Source of the DNA: Bradyrhizobium manausense
GTDB lineage: Bacteria; Pseudomonadota; Alphaproteobacteria; Rhizobiales; Xanthobacteraceae
Direction: 5' to 3'
DNA length: 64,000 nucleotides
Assembly (NCBI RefSeq): GCF_018129685.1
Contig: NZ_JAFCLG010000002.1
Span: 1 to 64,000 of the forward strand
Made by a program: the position numbers and the translations under genes. Shown here in pieces: positions 50,795 through 59,466 of this stretch. The notes below the pieces were generated by a model. It had not been told where the DNA came from, searched no databases, and worked only from the letters and a program-made list of their open reading frames with translations. Each line of letters begins with the position of its first letter. Position 1 is the first letter of the stretch.

Positions 50795-51640
50795 ATGTCA
50801 CATCCTGTCATTGCAAAAGGCAACGTCGCCGTGATCACCGGGGGTGCGTCGGGCATCGGTCTTGCCGCGGCCATGGCGTTCGCACGGGCCGGGATGAAGG
50901 TGTGCATCGCCGACGTTGATGAGGATCGGCTGGCAGCAGCCGCAACAAAACTGTCATCGATTGCGGGCCGCGCGAATGTGATGACATCCGTGGTGGATGT
51001 CAGCCGGATCGACAGCTTGACAGAACTGGAACGCGCCGTCGGCGCGCATTTCGGCGGCACGGATCTGCTGATGAACAATGCGGGTATCCAGCCGGGCAGC
51101 TCGCTGTTCGGCGAACCCGACAATTGGCAGCGCATCATCGGCGTCAACATGTGGGGCATCATCAACGGCTCACGCATTTTCGCGCCGCAGATGATTGCGC
51201 GCGGCAACGCCGGCCTGATCATCAACACCGGCTCCAAGCAAGGCATCACCACCCCGCCCGGCGATCCCGCCTACAATGTCTCCAAGGCCGGCGTGAAGGC
51301 GTTTACGGAGGCGCTGCAGCACGAACTGCGCAACACCAAAGACTGCCACATCACGGCCCACCTGCTGATCCCCGGCTTCGTATTCACCGGGCTCACGGCA
51401 AAGGGCCGCACCGAGAAGCCGGCCGCGGCGTGGACGCCGGAGCAGACCGTGGATTTCATGCTGACGCGGCTTGAAGCCGGCGATTTCTACATCCTCTGCC
51501 CGGACAATGACGTGCCCCGCGCGCTCGACGAGAAGCGCATGCAATGGGCCGCCGGAGACATCGTCGAGAACCGCCCGCCGCTGTCGCGCTGGCACCCGGA
51601 CTATGCGGATGCGTTCGCGAAGTTCGTGAAGAAGGAGTAG
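50795..51640 (+). CDS. Short-chain dehydrogenase/reductase
   Basis: The 281-residue classical SDR has the cofactor motif GGASGIG (about residues 16-22), NNAG (about 94-97), and catalytic Ser/Tyr/Lys in the INTGSKQG and YNVSKAG region (Y-x-x-x-K). The start 50795 follows GGGAGA; a longer frame adds 21 residues with no homology. The divergent aldehyde dehydrogenase may share regulation. The substrate is an alcohol or ketone, unspecified. Confidence 0.92.
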   Translation: MSHPVIAKGNVAVITGGASGIGLAAAMAFARAGMKVCIADVDEDRLAAAATKLSSIAGRANVMTSVVDVSRIDSLTELERAVGAHFGGTDLLMNNAGIQPGSSLFGEPDNWQRIIGVNMWGIINGSRIFAPQMIARGNAGLIINTGSKQGITTPPGDPAYNVSKAGVKAFTEALQHELRNTKDCHITAHLLIPGFVFTGLTAKGRTEKPAAAWTPEQTVDFMLTRLEAGDFYILCPDNDVPRALDEKRMQWAAGDIVENRPPLSRWHPDYADAFAKFVKKE

Positions 51641-51649
51641 GCTGGACGC

Positions 51650-51856
51650 CTACAGCGTCTCTTGCTTCTGCCCGCAGTTCTTGCAAGCGAACTTGACGCG
51701 GGTCTGGCCTTTTTCCGCCTGGACCCGGTTCGGCGCGCCGCATTTGCCGCAGACCGCCTCGATGCGGGTGGACCCCTGCTTCACGACGATGGTCTTTTTC
51801 TCCATCGATTCGCGGATCAGGCGCTCGGCCTCTTCACGCAGGGATTGTTTCGACAA
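51650..51856 (-). CDS. Small zinc-ribbon protein, 68 aa
   Basis: The 68-residue protein has two CxxC pairs (C-G-K-C and C-K-N-C, about residues 36-39 and 59-62), the zinc-ribbon pattern, with a helical N-terminal half (SKQSLREEAERLIRESMEKK). The start used is TTG 51854-51856 with GGAG upstream; a longer in-frame start lies 14 codons earlier. Small zinc ribbons of this kind are common in Bradyrhizobium but of unknown function, perhaps binding nucleic acid. Its end is 9 bases from the convergent SDR stop. Confidence 0.65.
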   Translation of the reverse strand: MSKQSLREEAERLIRESMEKKTIVVKQGSTRIEAVCGKCGAPNRVQAEKGQTRVKFACKNCGQKQETL

Positions 51857-52047
51857 AGCTCGTCTCCGCCTTAAGAAAGCGCGAGAGCCATATCGCACCT
51901 GCGCTCAAATCACAATCGGCAAAGCCGGCTTGAATCTCGATCACACAACAACCCTTCACGGCTGCTGGAACCGCGACATACGCCCAACCTGCACATGGTC
52001 GCGGCGCGTCATGGCTCCGTTGCATGCCTCCATGCCGCTGCAAGAGC

Positions 52048-53253
52048 TCAGGCGGGCGCGCCTGCGTCCGCCATGATCAGGATCCGCTGCACCAGCGCAA
52101 TCGCGGTCTCGGTGGCGGGATCGGCGGAGATCACGGGGACGGCGAGCGCGAGAACGTCAACGGGATCCGACGAGAGTACCACGAGATGCGTCGCGTTTCC
52201 CGCGGCCAGCAGCGACACCAGACGCTCGACGGCGGGATCTGCCGATGGATGCCCCCAGGGCGCGTCCGATCTCCTGAGCACGCGATGCGTCGCGAGCCGG
52301 TTGCGCAGGAGAAGCGGATCGTAGGCCGCAAGATCAATCTCGCGAAGCCGCTGCGCGCTCTCGAACAGGGGATGGCGCAGCAACTCGGCGATCAACTGGT
52401 CGCGCGTGGCGGCCGACGACGCCGCGACGGAGCTCAACATGCCGGGCGTGCGGGATTCGAGGTAGGCCCGCAGCGTGTCGGTCATCAGGCCGATGGTCAG
52501 CACGCCTGCGACGGCCACACCGCAGAAACGGACGATCTGCGCCGCATCGGCATCGGACGCGACGAAGGCCGCAGCGAGCCCGAGCAACACCGAGCTCCCC
52601 AGCCGCAGCACGGTCAGCAGCACGGCATGCCAACGTGCTTCAGCGCTGCTGCCGGCGATCAGAACGGCGGTCACAACAAGCAACGCCCCGAGCGCGCCGA
52701 GCCTGACCGGCATATCAGGCATCAAGGCCGCAAAATCGGTGATGATGAAAGGCAGCACGATGATCGCGCCGATCGTCATGCGGTCGATGCCGCGATTTTC
52801 GGAGACCATCAGCGAGGCCCGATCACGCGTCGCCAGCAGGAATGCGCAAGCCGCGAAGCCGCCGAGCTGGAACAATGCCAGTGCAATGGCGTACGGCGTA
52901 TCGAAGTGCCCGAGGCCAACGGCGCCGCCGAGGCCGAGCACGACGGCGCCGATGATCACGGCAAGCTTGATGGCGCGGGGCGCGTGCCGTCGCAACATTC
53001 CCTCTGTCACGATCAGCGCGCCGAATGGTATGGCGGCGGCCGGGATCACCGAGAGGTCGTCGAGCAGGCTGCTCCCGGTCAGCCATGCCGCGCTTCGCAC
53101 GAGAAACAGCAGCGCGACGATGCCGAGCGCGATCACGAGTCGCACCGTCAGCGGACTGCGCGCATCACGGCGGTAGAGCGCGAGCATGGCGACAGCGAGC
53201 CCGATCACGGCACAGACATTGACGATCGCGGAAGCAATGACAGCTGATGTCAT
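52048..53253 (-). CDS. Uncharacterised multi-span membrane protein
   Basis: The 401-residue protein has about eight to nine hydrophobic spans in its first 265 residues (roughly 3-26, 37-57, 66-84, 96-116, 122-141, 158-177, 183-200, 206-232, 240-260). A cytoplasmic region of about 135 residues follows, containing PLLLRNRLATHR and an Ala/Val-rich C-terminus. The plan resembles 7TM-type sensory heads, but no kinase, GGDEF or HTH is seen. Its ATG overlaps the upstream gene's stop (ATGA), so it is translationally coupled to it. No family is recognised. Confidence 0.7.
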   Translation of the reverse strand: MTSAVIASAIVNVCAVIGLAVAMLALYRRDARSPLTVRLVIALGIVALLFLVRSAAWLTGSSLLDDLSVIPAAAIPFGALIVTEGMLRRHAPRAIKLAVIIGAVVLGLGGAVGLGHFDTPYAIALALFQLGGFAACAFLLATRDRASLMVSENRGIDRMTIGAIIVLPFIITDFAALMPDMPVRLGALGALLVVTAVLIAGSSAEARWHAVLLTVLRLGSSVLLGLAAAFVASDADAAQIVRFCGVAVAGVLTIGLMTDTLRAYLESRTPGMLSSVAASSAATRDQLIAELLRHPLFESAQRLREIDLAAYDPLLLRNRLATHRVLRRSDAPWGHPSADPAVERLVSLLAAGNATHLVVLSSDPVDVLALAVPVISADPATETAIALVQRILIMADAGAPA

Positions 53254-54275
53254 CGGCCGTTGCCTTGCCGCGGCCGCAGCGTACCAAAGCTCTTGCTGTC
53301 GTCGAGCCAGTGGACGACCGGCAGCACGAGCCTTTGCAGGCCGAGAAAAAGCGACGCCACGAACAGGCCGGGCAGCGACCGGTGCGGCACCTGCTCGAAC
53401 AGGTAGGCGCGCGCGGCCGCAAGGTCGATGCGGCCGATCTGCAGCACATCATCGCCGCGCTCGTAATTCAGCTCGCGGGCACAGAATTCCGCATATTGCG
53501 GATCTCGGTGCTTCGGCGCCTCGTCGAAGGTCTTCTTCAGCGCGTCGGACCCGCCGGTATAGGCATCCGTGATGACGAAGCGGCTCTCGTCGAAGCCGGC
53601 ATCGGTGCCGACACCGAACACGCCGCGATGCTGGCGCATGATGCCGCGGGCGAGTTGCAGATGGGCAAAGCTCTGTCGCGCTTCGGGGCGCGGCGACGGA
53701 TAGACGTCGGAGAAGGTCTCGGTGACCATGCCGACGACCGACGGAACCTGGGTGACGTTGGAGATCCAGCGCGGACGCAGGCCATCGCGCAGAAACAGCA
53801 CCAGCGTGGTCAGGCCGTAGAGCACCCAGGACAACCCCCGCCCGCGCGCGTCGGGATCGACCATCACGAGCCCGAGATGGGTGACGTCGACGGGCGCGCC
53901 ATCGAGTTCGACCTGCATCACCGAGAGCGCGTTAAACGCGATCGGACGTCCGCTGTCCTCCTCGGAAATCAGGGTCACGATGGCGCGTACAAGACGCTCG
54001 CGCTCGCCGGAGAAGATACCATAGGTCAGCTCATCGGCCGGCAGCGTCTTGGCTGCGACGCTGCGGAGCTGCGCGACCAATTGCTCCAACTCGTCATGCG
54101 ACAGCCACAAGCCGGGGCTCTCGACAATTCGGGTCACGTGCCCGGGATGGGTCCGCAAGGAGAGGTCGATGGCCGGCTGGGCGAAGGCCTTGAACCAAAA
54201 CGCGGCATAGCTGCTCAGCCGCCGGATAACGCTCCGGCCTCGTCCTGTACCTTGGTCGCTGCCAGATGCCACCAT
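53250..54275 (-). CDS. Uncharacterised GNAT-like protein with C-terminal amphipathic helix
   Basis: The 341-residue protein has an acetyl-CoA-binding-like loop of GNAT enzymes: LGLVMVDPDARGRGLSW (R-G-R-G near residues 142-145). A hydrophobic helix LPGLFVASLFLGLQRLVLPVV lies near the C-terminus, so it may be membrane-tethered. Flanking segments contain conserved-looking WISNVTQVPSVVGMV and FVITDAYTGG. ATG 54273-54275 is a choice; the longer frame adds 40 poor residues. It is upstream of and coupled to the multi-span gene. Function is unknown; a membrane-linked acyltransferase is a guess. Confidence 0.65.
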   Translation of the reverse strand: MVASGSDQGTGRGRSVIRRLSSYAAFWFKAFAQPAIDLSLRTHPGHVTRIVESPGLWLSHDELEQLVAQLRSVAAKTLPADELTYGIFSGERERLVRAIVTLISEEDSGRPIAFNALSVMQVELDGAPVDVTHLGLVMVDPDARGRGLSWVLYGLTTLVLFLRDGLRPRWISNVTQVPSVVGMVTETFSDVYPSPRPEARQSFAHLQLARGIMRQHRGVFGVGTDAGFDESRFVITDAYTGGSDALKKTFDEAPKHRDPQYAEFCARELNYERGDDVLQIGRIDLAAARAYLFEQVPHRSLPGLFVASLFLGLQRLVLPVVHWLDDSKSFGTLRPRQGNGR

Positions 54276-54458
54276 CTCGATTGCCCGTAGTCCGAGCCGT
54301 TCTTCGCGCGAGGCTGTTAAGGAGCGATGAGTACAGCCTGCTGCGGCGCAGGCAGGGTAAAGGAATTGTTGCGGGCCTGCGGCAAACCGGCACAAGCGCG
54401 ATGAAGCGGCGGATGCCTTGGCGTCCGCCGCTCAGATCGCAAACCTGGTCGCGTGGCG

Positions 54459-54743
54459 TTACGCCGCACGCGAGCCGCGCTCGACCTCCATCAGCAGACG
54501 CTCGGCCTTGGCGTCTTCGATACGGTTCACCAACCGGCCGCTCTCGTGATTGTCGCGCATCGTCTTGGTCATGGTGATGCAGGACTGCGTCAGCATCAGA
54601 AAGCCCATCGCGAGGTAGCCTTTGACCGAGAGATCGAGCGGCAAGAAGAAGATGCCCATTCCGACCATGAAGGCCGAGGCGGCGAACGAGACATAGGTGA
54701 AAGTGACCCAGGCTTGGCTGTGGGACGGGGTGGTCGGGTTCAT
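54459..54743 (-). CDS. YiaA/YiaB-family inner membrane protein
   Basis: This 94-residue protein has two hydrophobic spans (about residues 12-33 and 40-60) and the YiaAB pattern AWVTFTYVSFAASAFMVGMGIFFLPLDLSVKGYLAMGFLM, followed by a charged C-terminal tail. The family consists of short inner-membrane proteins of unknown function. It lies 46 bases downstream of pspA, with CAGGAGA upstream of the ATG, so the pair is a likely operon linked to envelope stress. Confidence 0.88.
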   Translation of the reverse strand: MNPTTPSHSQAWVTFTYVSFAASAFMVGMGIFFLPLDLSVKGYLAMGFLMLTQSCITMTKTMRDNHESGRLVNRIEDAKAERLLMEVERGSRAA

Positions 54744-54789
54744 GTTGGTCTCCTGTTGCTTGGCGTTGAGTTGAATCGTCTTCGTTGGT

Positions 54790-55485
54790 TCAGGCAGTCG
54801 GTGAGCGCTTGGACTTCAACCGCGCCAGCACGTCGTCCGCGGTTGTCTTGAGCCGGGGGCCAAAGCCCTGCTCGGCAAGTTTCTCGGCGGTAGCGAGCGG
54901 ACCGGTAGCCGCATCAAGCTCGACCAGGGCGTCATCGGCGGCCTGGGCCTCGATTTGGCGATCGCGCAGGCGCCGCAAGGTGTTCTCGGCTTCCGGCAGC
55001 GTTGATTCGTAAGGGCGAGCTGCCTCGATTCCGCTGCGACGAAGCGAACGCACCGCCTCCGAGGCGCGGGCGACCCGGCGGCCGCGATCGAGCTCGGTGA
55101 TGCGCGCCTGCGCGCTTGCGACATGGCGCTTCAACCGTGTGATCTCGGTCGCGAACAGCGCCCGCGCCGTCAGCGCCGCGTCGCGGTCGGCCTCGAGACC
55201 TGCCATGGCTTCGGCGGCCTCCCTGGCGAGATCCTCGCGGCCACCATCGAGCGCCGCAACCGCGCGGGTCTCGAGATCGGCGAGGCGGGCGATGGTCGCC
55301 TCGAGCTTGCGGCCCTCCTGCTGGTCCTGCGCGATCGCCAGCGCCAGCGTCCGCTTGCTGCGCTCAACGGCTGCGGCCGCATCGCGCATCTGCTGGTCGA
55401 GGATCAGAAGGGCCGTGCGGTCTTCCAGCTCCTCGCCGGCGGCGGCCATGCTGCCGCGGAAAAGTGTGACGACGGTCTTGAACAT
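54790..55485 (-). CDS. pspA: PspA/IM30-family phage-shock protein
   Basis: The 231-residue protein is almost entirely helical coiled coil from about residue 20 to 190 and starts MFKTVVTLFRGSMAAAGEELED, the PspA/Vipp1 N-terminal helix pattern. PspA stabilises damaged membranes as ring- or rod-like oligomers. ATG 55483-55485 follows AGGGAGC; a longer frame begins in a palindrome and is unlikely. It is divergent from a TetR regulator rather than from PspF, which is unusual, with three matching palindromes in the intergenic region. Confidence 0.85.
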   Translation of the reverse strand: MFKTVVTLFRGSMAAAGEELEDRTALLILDQQMRDAAAAVERSKRTLALAIAQDQQEGRKLEATIARLADLETRAVAALDGGREDLAREAAEAMAGLEADRDAALTARALFATEITRLKRHVASAQARITELDRGRRVARASEAVRSLRRSGIEAARPYESTLPEAENTLRRLRDRQIEAQAADDALVELDAATGPLATAEKLAEQGFGPRLKTTADDVLARLKSKRSPTA

Positions 55486-55501
55486 TGCTTGCTCCCTGTT
55501 A

Positions 55502-55572
55502 TGAGCATTGCTCACGGATGCTTTGTAGCATATCTTGAGCGACGCTCAAGATAATTTTGAGCAACGCTCAAG
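55502..55572. promoter_or_regulatory. Triple palindromic operator between pspA and tetR
   Basis: Three sites share TGAGC-N3-GCTCA: 55502-55514 (TGAGCATTGCTCA), 55534-55550 (a perfect 8-1-8 palindrome, CTTGAGCG-A-CGCTCAAG) and 55557-55571 (TTGAGC-AAC-GCTCAA). The centres are 34 and 22 bases apart. Site one lies at the pspA ribosome binding site, and the other two lie near the tetR start. This is the expected layout for TetR autoregulation and pspA repression. Confidence 0.75.
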
Positions 55573-55586
55573 AATTTGGTTAAGAT

Positions 55587-56216
55587 ATGTCTAAAGCCTC
55601 GGAACGTCGAGAGAAACTCCGGGAGGACCTGATCCTGGCGGCGGAGCGAATGATCGCCGAACGGGGATTGGCCGGCCTGAAGACGCGCGATCTCGCCCGC
55701 GAGATCGGCTGCGCCAACGGCGCGGTTTACAATCTCGTCGCCGATGTCGACGAGCTCATCCTGCGGGTCGGCTCGCGTACGCTGTCGCGGCTCGATGCGG
55801 CGCTGAGCGCAGCGGAGAGCGCCGGAGCTCCGTCTCCGCAGGAGACGCTGGTTCGCATCGCCATTGGCTATTGCGATTTCGCCGCGGAAAATCTCCAGCT
55901 CTGGCGCGCTCTGTTCGAGCATCGCATGGAGGCCGACAAGATCGTGCCCGACTGGTCGATCGACGACCAGATGCAGCTGTTCCGGCACATCTATGTGCCG
56001 CTCGCCGCGCTGTTTCCAAAGCGAGGTACGGAGGAGCTCGGCATCACCGCGCGCAGCCTGTTCTCGGCGGTGCACGGCATGGTCGCGCTCGGACTGGAGC
56101 AGAAGCTGGTCGCCGTGCCGCTGCCGGCGCTGCGCAAGGAGATCGCGGGCCTCGTGCGTGCCATGATCGACGGATTGACCGCGCGGGCGGCGCCCCGGCC
56201 AGGAGAGCGCAGCTGA
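55587..56216 (+). CDS. TetR/AcrR-family transcriptional regulator
   Basis: The 209-residue protein has an N-terminal TetR HTH (residues 15-60): ILAAERMIAERGLAGLKTRDLAREIGCANGAVYNLVADVDEL. A ligand-binding helical domain with a TetR_C-like region (LWRALFEHRM, SLFSAVHGMVALGLEQK) follows. It is divergent from pspA-yiaA with three palindromic operators between, so it probably represses that operon and itself. The ligand is unknown. Confidence 0.92.
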   Translation: MSKASERREKLREDLILAAERMIAERGLAGLKTRDLAREIGCANGAVYNLVADVDELILRVGSRTLSRLDAALSAAESAGAPSPQETLVRIAIGYCDFAAENLQLWRALFEHRMEADKIVPDWSIDDQMQLFRHIYVPLAALFPKRGTEELGITARSLFSAVHGMVALGLEQKLVAVPLPALRKEIAGLVRAMIDGLTARAAPRPGERS

Positions 56217-56297
56217 CTAAAATTTCGCCTGTTGTAACGCGACCGGCGCGCTTAGCTTTCGCTACGTTCCTTCCTTGGCCTCTCCTCCGGAGTTCCC

Positions 56298-57752
56298 ATG
56301 TCCCTCCTCATCCGCGGCGGCACCGTCGTCAATCATGATCATTCGCGCCGTGCGGACGTGCTGATCGAGGGCGACACCATCGCAGCAATCGGCGCATCGA
56401 TCGCGGCGCCAACGGGGGCGGAGATCATCGACGCCGGCGGCGCCTACATCATTCCTGGCGGCATTGATCCCCATACCCATCTCGAAATGCCGTTCATGGG
56501 CACCGTCACCGCCGACGATTTCGAATCCGGCACCAAAGCCGCGCTGACCGGCGGCACCACGATGGTGGTGGATTTCTGCCTGCCAGACCCCGGCCAGTCG
56601 ATGCTCGCGGCCTATCAGGAATGGCGGCACAAATCCGAGAAGGCGGCGACCGACTACGGCTTCCACATGGCGGTGACTTCGTGGTCGAAGCAGATCCATG
56701 ACGAGATGGAGACCGTGGTCAAAACCTACGGCATCAACACCTTCAAGCACTTCATGGCCTACAAGGGCGCGTTGATGGTGAATGATGACGAGCTCTACAA
56801 TTCGTTCGCCCGCTGCGCCCATCTCGGCGCCATGCCGGTGGTCCACGCGGAGAATGGCGACGTCGTCGCGCTGATGCAGGAAGCCTTGATCGCCCGCGGC
56901 GTCACCGGCCCCGAAGGGCACGCCTATTCACGGCCGCCGGAGGTCGAGGGCGAAGCCACCAACCGCGCCATCATGATCGCCGACATGACGGGCACGCCGG
57001 TCTACATCGTCCACACGAGCTGCCGCGAGGCGCATGAAGCGATCGCTCGCGCCCGCGCCGCGGGAAAGCGCGTCTATGGCGAGCCGCTGATCCAGCATCT
57101 CTTGCTCGATGAACGCGAATATCAGAACAAGGACTGGGATCATTCCGCGCAGCGCGTGATGTCACCACCATTCCGCGACAAGTCGCATCAGGACAGCCTT
57201 TGGGCCGGCCTGCAGTCCGGCTCGCTGCAAGTGGTCGCGACCGACCATTGTGCCTTCACTACCGAGCAGAAGCGGTTCGGCCTCGGCGACTTCAGGAAGA
57301 TCCCGAACGGCACGGGCGGCCTCGAAGATCGCCTGGCGCTGCTCTGGACGGCGGGCGTCGCCACGGGGCGGCTGACGAAAGAGGAATTTGTCGCGGTGAC
57401 GTCAGCGAACATCGCCCGCATTCTCAACATCTATCCGCGCAAGGGTGCGGTCGCCGTCGGCTCGGATGCCGATCTCGTGGTGTGGGACCCGAAGGCGAGC
57501 AAGACCGTCAGCGCAAAGCGGCAGATGAGCAAGATCGACTACAACGTGTTCGAAGGTTTTGCCTGCACCGGCGGCGCGGCGGCAACGCTCTCGCGCGGCC
57601 GCATCGTGTGGAAGGATGGCGATCTGCGCGCCGAAGCCGGCGACGGGCACTATGTCGAGCGTCCGGCATTCTCGCCGGTGCATGTCGCCAATTCCACCTG
57701 GAAGGAGCTGACCACCCCGCGCGCAGTCGCGCGCGGCGCAGTGACGCCCTAG
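56298..57752 (+). CDS. hydA: D-hydantoinase/dihydropyrimidinase
   Basis: The 484-residue amidohydrolase has the binuclear metal ligands His59 and His61 (DPHTHLEM), carbamylated Lys150 (FKHFMAYKG), His in VVHAENGD and IVHTSCREAHE, and Asp in ATDHCAF. It hydrolyses dihydropyrimidines or hydantoins to N-carbamoyl amino acids. The start is after CCGGAG. It is 94 bases upstream of a peptide-type binding protein gene on the same strand, so the substrate might be imported by it, but this is speculative. Confidence 0.93.
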   Translation: MSLLIRGGTVVNHDHSRRADVLIEGDTIAAIGASIAAPTGAEIIDAGGAYIIPGGIDPHTHLEMPFMGTVTADDFESGTKAALTGGTTMVVDFCLPDPGQSMLAAYQEWRHKSEKAATDYGFHMAVTSWSKQIHDEMETVVKTYGINTFKHFMAYKGALMVNDDELYNSFARCAHLGAMPVVHAENGDVVALMQEALIARGVTGPEGHAYSRPPEVEGEATNRAIMIADMTGTPVYIVHTSCREAHEAIARARAAGKRVYGEPLIQHLLLDEREYQNKDWDHSAQRVMSPPFRDKSHQDSLWAGLQSGSLQVVATDHCAFTTEQKRFGLGDFRKIPNGTGGLEDRLALLWTAGVATGRLTKEEFVAVTSANIARILNIYPRKGAVAVGSDADLVVWDPKASKTVSAKRQMSKIDYNVFEGFACTGGAAATLSRGRIVWKDGDLRAEAGDGHYVERPAFSPVHVANSTWKELTTPRAVARGAVTP

Positions 57753-57846
57753 CAGCGCCGCTCGCACAACATGCGACGTCATGAAGCGCAGCAAATGGCA
57801 TGCGCTTTGCCTCTTTGACTAGCAAATCGCTCTCAAGGAGGCATTC

Positions 57847-59466
57847 ATGCGCCCATCGTCGTTTGATCTCAACCGCCGCAACATCCTCCTCGGCGGTCTC
57901 GGCGCGGCTGGGATGACGGCGCTCCCGCGTTTCGCCCAGGCCCAGGCACGCAGCGAGACACTGCTGGTGGTGCAGGAGCTCGGACCGAACTCGCTCGACA
58001 TGCAGGGGGTCGGCTCCAACCAGACCGTGAACGGCCTGTCCTGGAATTGCTACGACCGCCTGCTCTCCTACGCATCGAAAACGCTACCCGACGGCACACT
58101 GTCTTACGACCGCGAGAAGCTCGCGCCTGAGCTTGCCGAGAGTTGGGAAGTTGCCGCCGACGGGATGTCCTGCACCTTCAAACTTCGCAAGGACGCCAAA
58201 TTCCATGACGGCACGCCCGTTACGGCCAGAGACGTCAAATGGTCGTTCGACCGCGCCGTGACGGTCGGCGGCTTTCCGACCTTCCAGATGTCGGCCGGAT
58301 CGCTGGAAAAGCCCGAGCAGTTCGTCGTCGTCGACGACCACACCTTTCGCATCGACTATGTCCGCAAGGACAAGCTGCTTCTGTTCAACGTCGCTGTCGT
58401 CGTTCCCTTCATCATCAATTCCGAGCTCGCCAAGAAGAACGCGACGGCCGAAGACCCCTGGGCGCTGGCCTGGCTCAGAAACAACGAAGCCGGCGGCGGC
58501 GCCTACAAGATCGAAAGCTGGAAGCCCGGCAGCGAGACCGTGCTAGCGCGGTTCGACGACTGGACGAGCGGGCCGTTGCCGAAAGTGAAGCGCGTGATCG
58601 CACGCGACGTCCCCTCGGCCGGTACGCGCCGTGCCATGCTCGAGAGAGGCGATGCGGATATCTCCAGCGGTTTCGCCCCGCGTGATTTCGAGCAAATCAT
58701 TAAGGAGGGCAAGGTCAAGGTTTCCGGCGTGCCTATCCCCAACGCGCTCTGGTATGTCGCGCTGAACACGGCAAAGCCGCCGTTCGACAATGCCAGGCTT
58801 CGTCGGGCCATTGCCTGGGCGATGCCTTACGAGCAGATCCAGAGCAGCGCCTTCTTCGGCCGTGCCGTTCCGATGTATGGCGGCTCCGCCGACGTCTCAA
58901 AGCCGGTCTGGCCGCAACCGTCGCCTTACGTCACCGATCTCGACAAGGCCAAGGCGCTGATGAAAGAAGCCGGCCTCGAATCCGGGCTGGAGACGACGCT
59001 GTCGATCGACACGGGCACGGCCACCGTTGGCGAGCCAACCGCGGTCCTGATCCAGGAGAGCCTCGCAAAAATCGGCATCAAGGCATCGATCGAAAAGATC
59101 CCCGGCGCCAACTGGCGCACGACGCTGAACAAGAAGGAGCTGCCGCTCGCGCTCAACCGCTTCAGCGGCTGGCTGGATTATCCCGAGTATTACTTCTACT
59201 GGAACTTCCACGGCAATAATTCGATCTTCAACATCTCCTCCTACCAGAACAAGGAGATGGATGCCTTGATCGACAAGGCGCGTTTCACCACGGATGCAGC
59301 CGAATACGACAAGACTGTAAAGGATTTCATCGCGCTCTGCATGCGCGATGTGCCTGTCATCCCGCTCAATCAGCCGATCCACGACGTCGCGATGCAGAAG
59401 AGCGTCACGGGCTACGAATTCTGGTTTCACCGCGAACCGGACTACCGCCAATTCGCCAAGGGCTGA
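57847..59466 (+). CDS. ABC transporter substrate-binding protein, peptide/nickel family 5, Tat-type signal
   Basis: The 539-residue protein has a twin-arginine-like signal (LNRRNILLGGLGAAGMTALPRFAQAQA, cleaved near residue 33). The SBP family 5 fold then follows, with LAPELAESWEVAADGMSCTFKLRKDAKFHDGTPVTARDV and KPPFDNARLRRAIAWAM. The family binds oligopeptides, opines or other oligomers in the periplasm. No permease or ATPase gene is near. It follows hydA with AAGGAGGC before ATG. Its 3' end overlaps the convergent GH3 gene by 25 bases. Confidence 0.9.
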   Translation: MRPSSFDLNRRNILLGGLGAAGMTALPRFAQAQARSETLLVVQELGPNSLDMQGVGSNQTVNGLSWNCYDRLLSYASKTLPDGTLSYDREKLAPELAESWEVAADGMSCTFKLRKDAKFHDGTPVTARDVKWSFDRAVTVGGFPTFQMSAGSLEKPEQFVVVDDHTFRIDYVRKDKLLLFNVAVVVPFIINSELAKKNATAEDPWALAWLRNNEAGGGAYKIESWKPGSETVLARFDDWTSGPLPKVKRVIARDVPSAGTRRAMLERGDADISSGFAPRDFEQIIKEGKVKVSGVPIPNALWYVALNTAKPPFDNARLRRAIAWAMPYEQIQSSAFFGRAVPMYGGSADVSKPVWPQPSPYVTDLDKAKALMKEAGLESGLETTLSIDTGTATVGEPTAVLIQESLAKIGIKASIEKIPGANWRTTLNKKELPLALNRFSGWLDYPEYYFYWNFHGNNSIFNISSYQNKEMDALIDKARFTTDAAEYDKTVKDFIALCMRDVPVIPLNQPIHDVAMQKSVTGYEFWFHREPDYRQFAKG

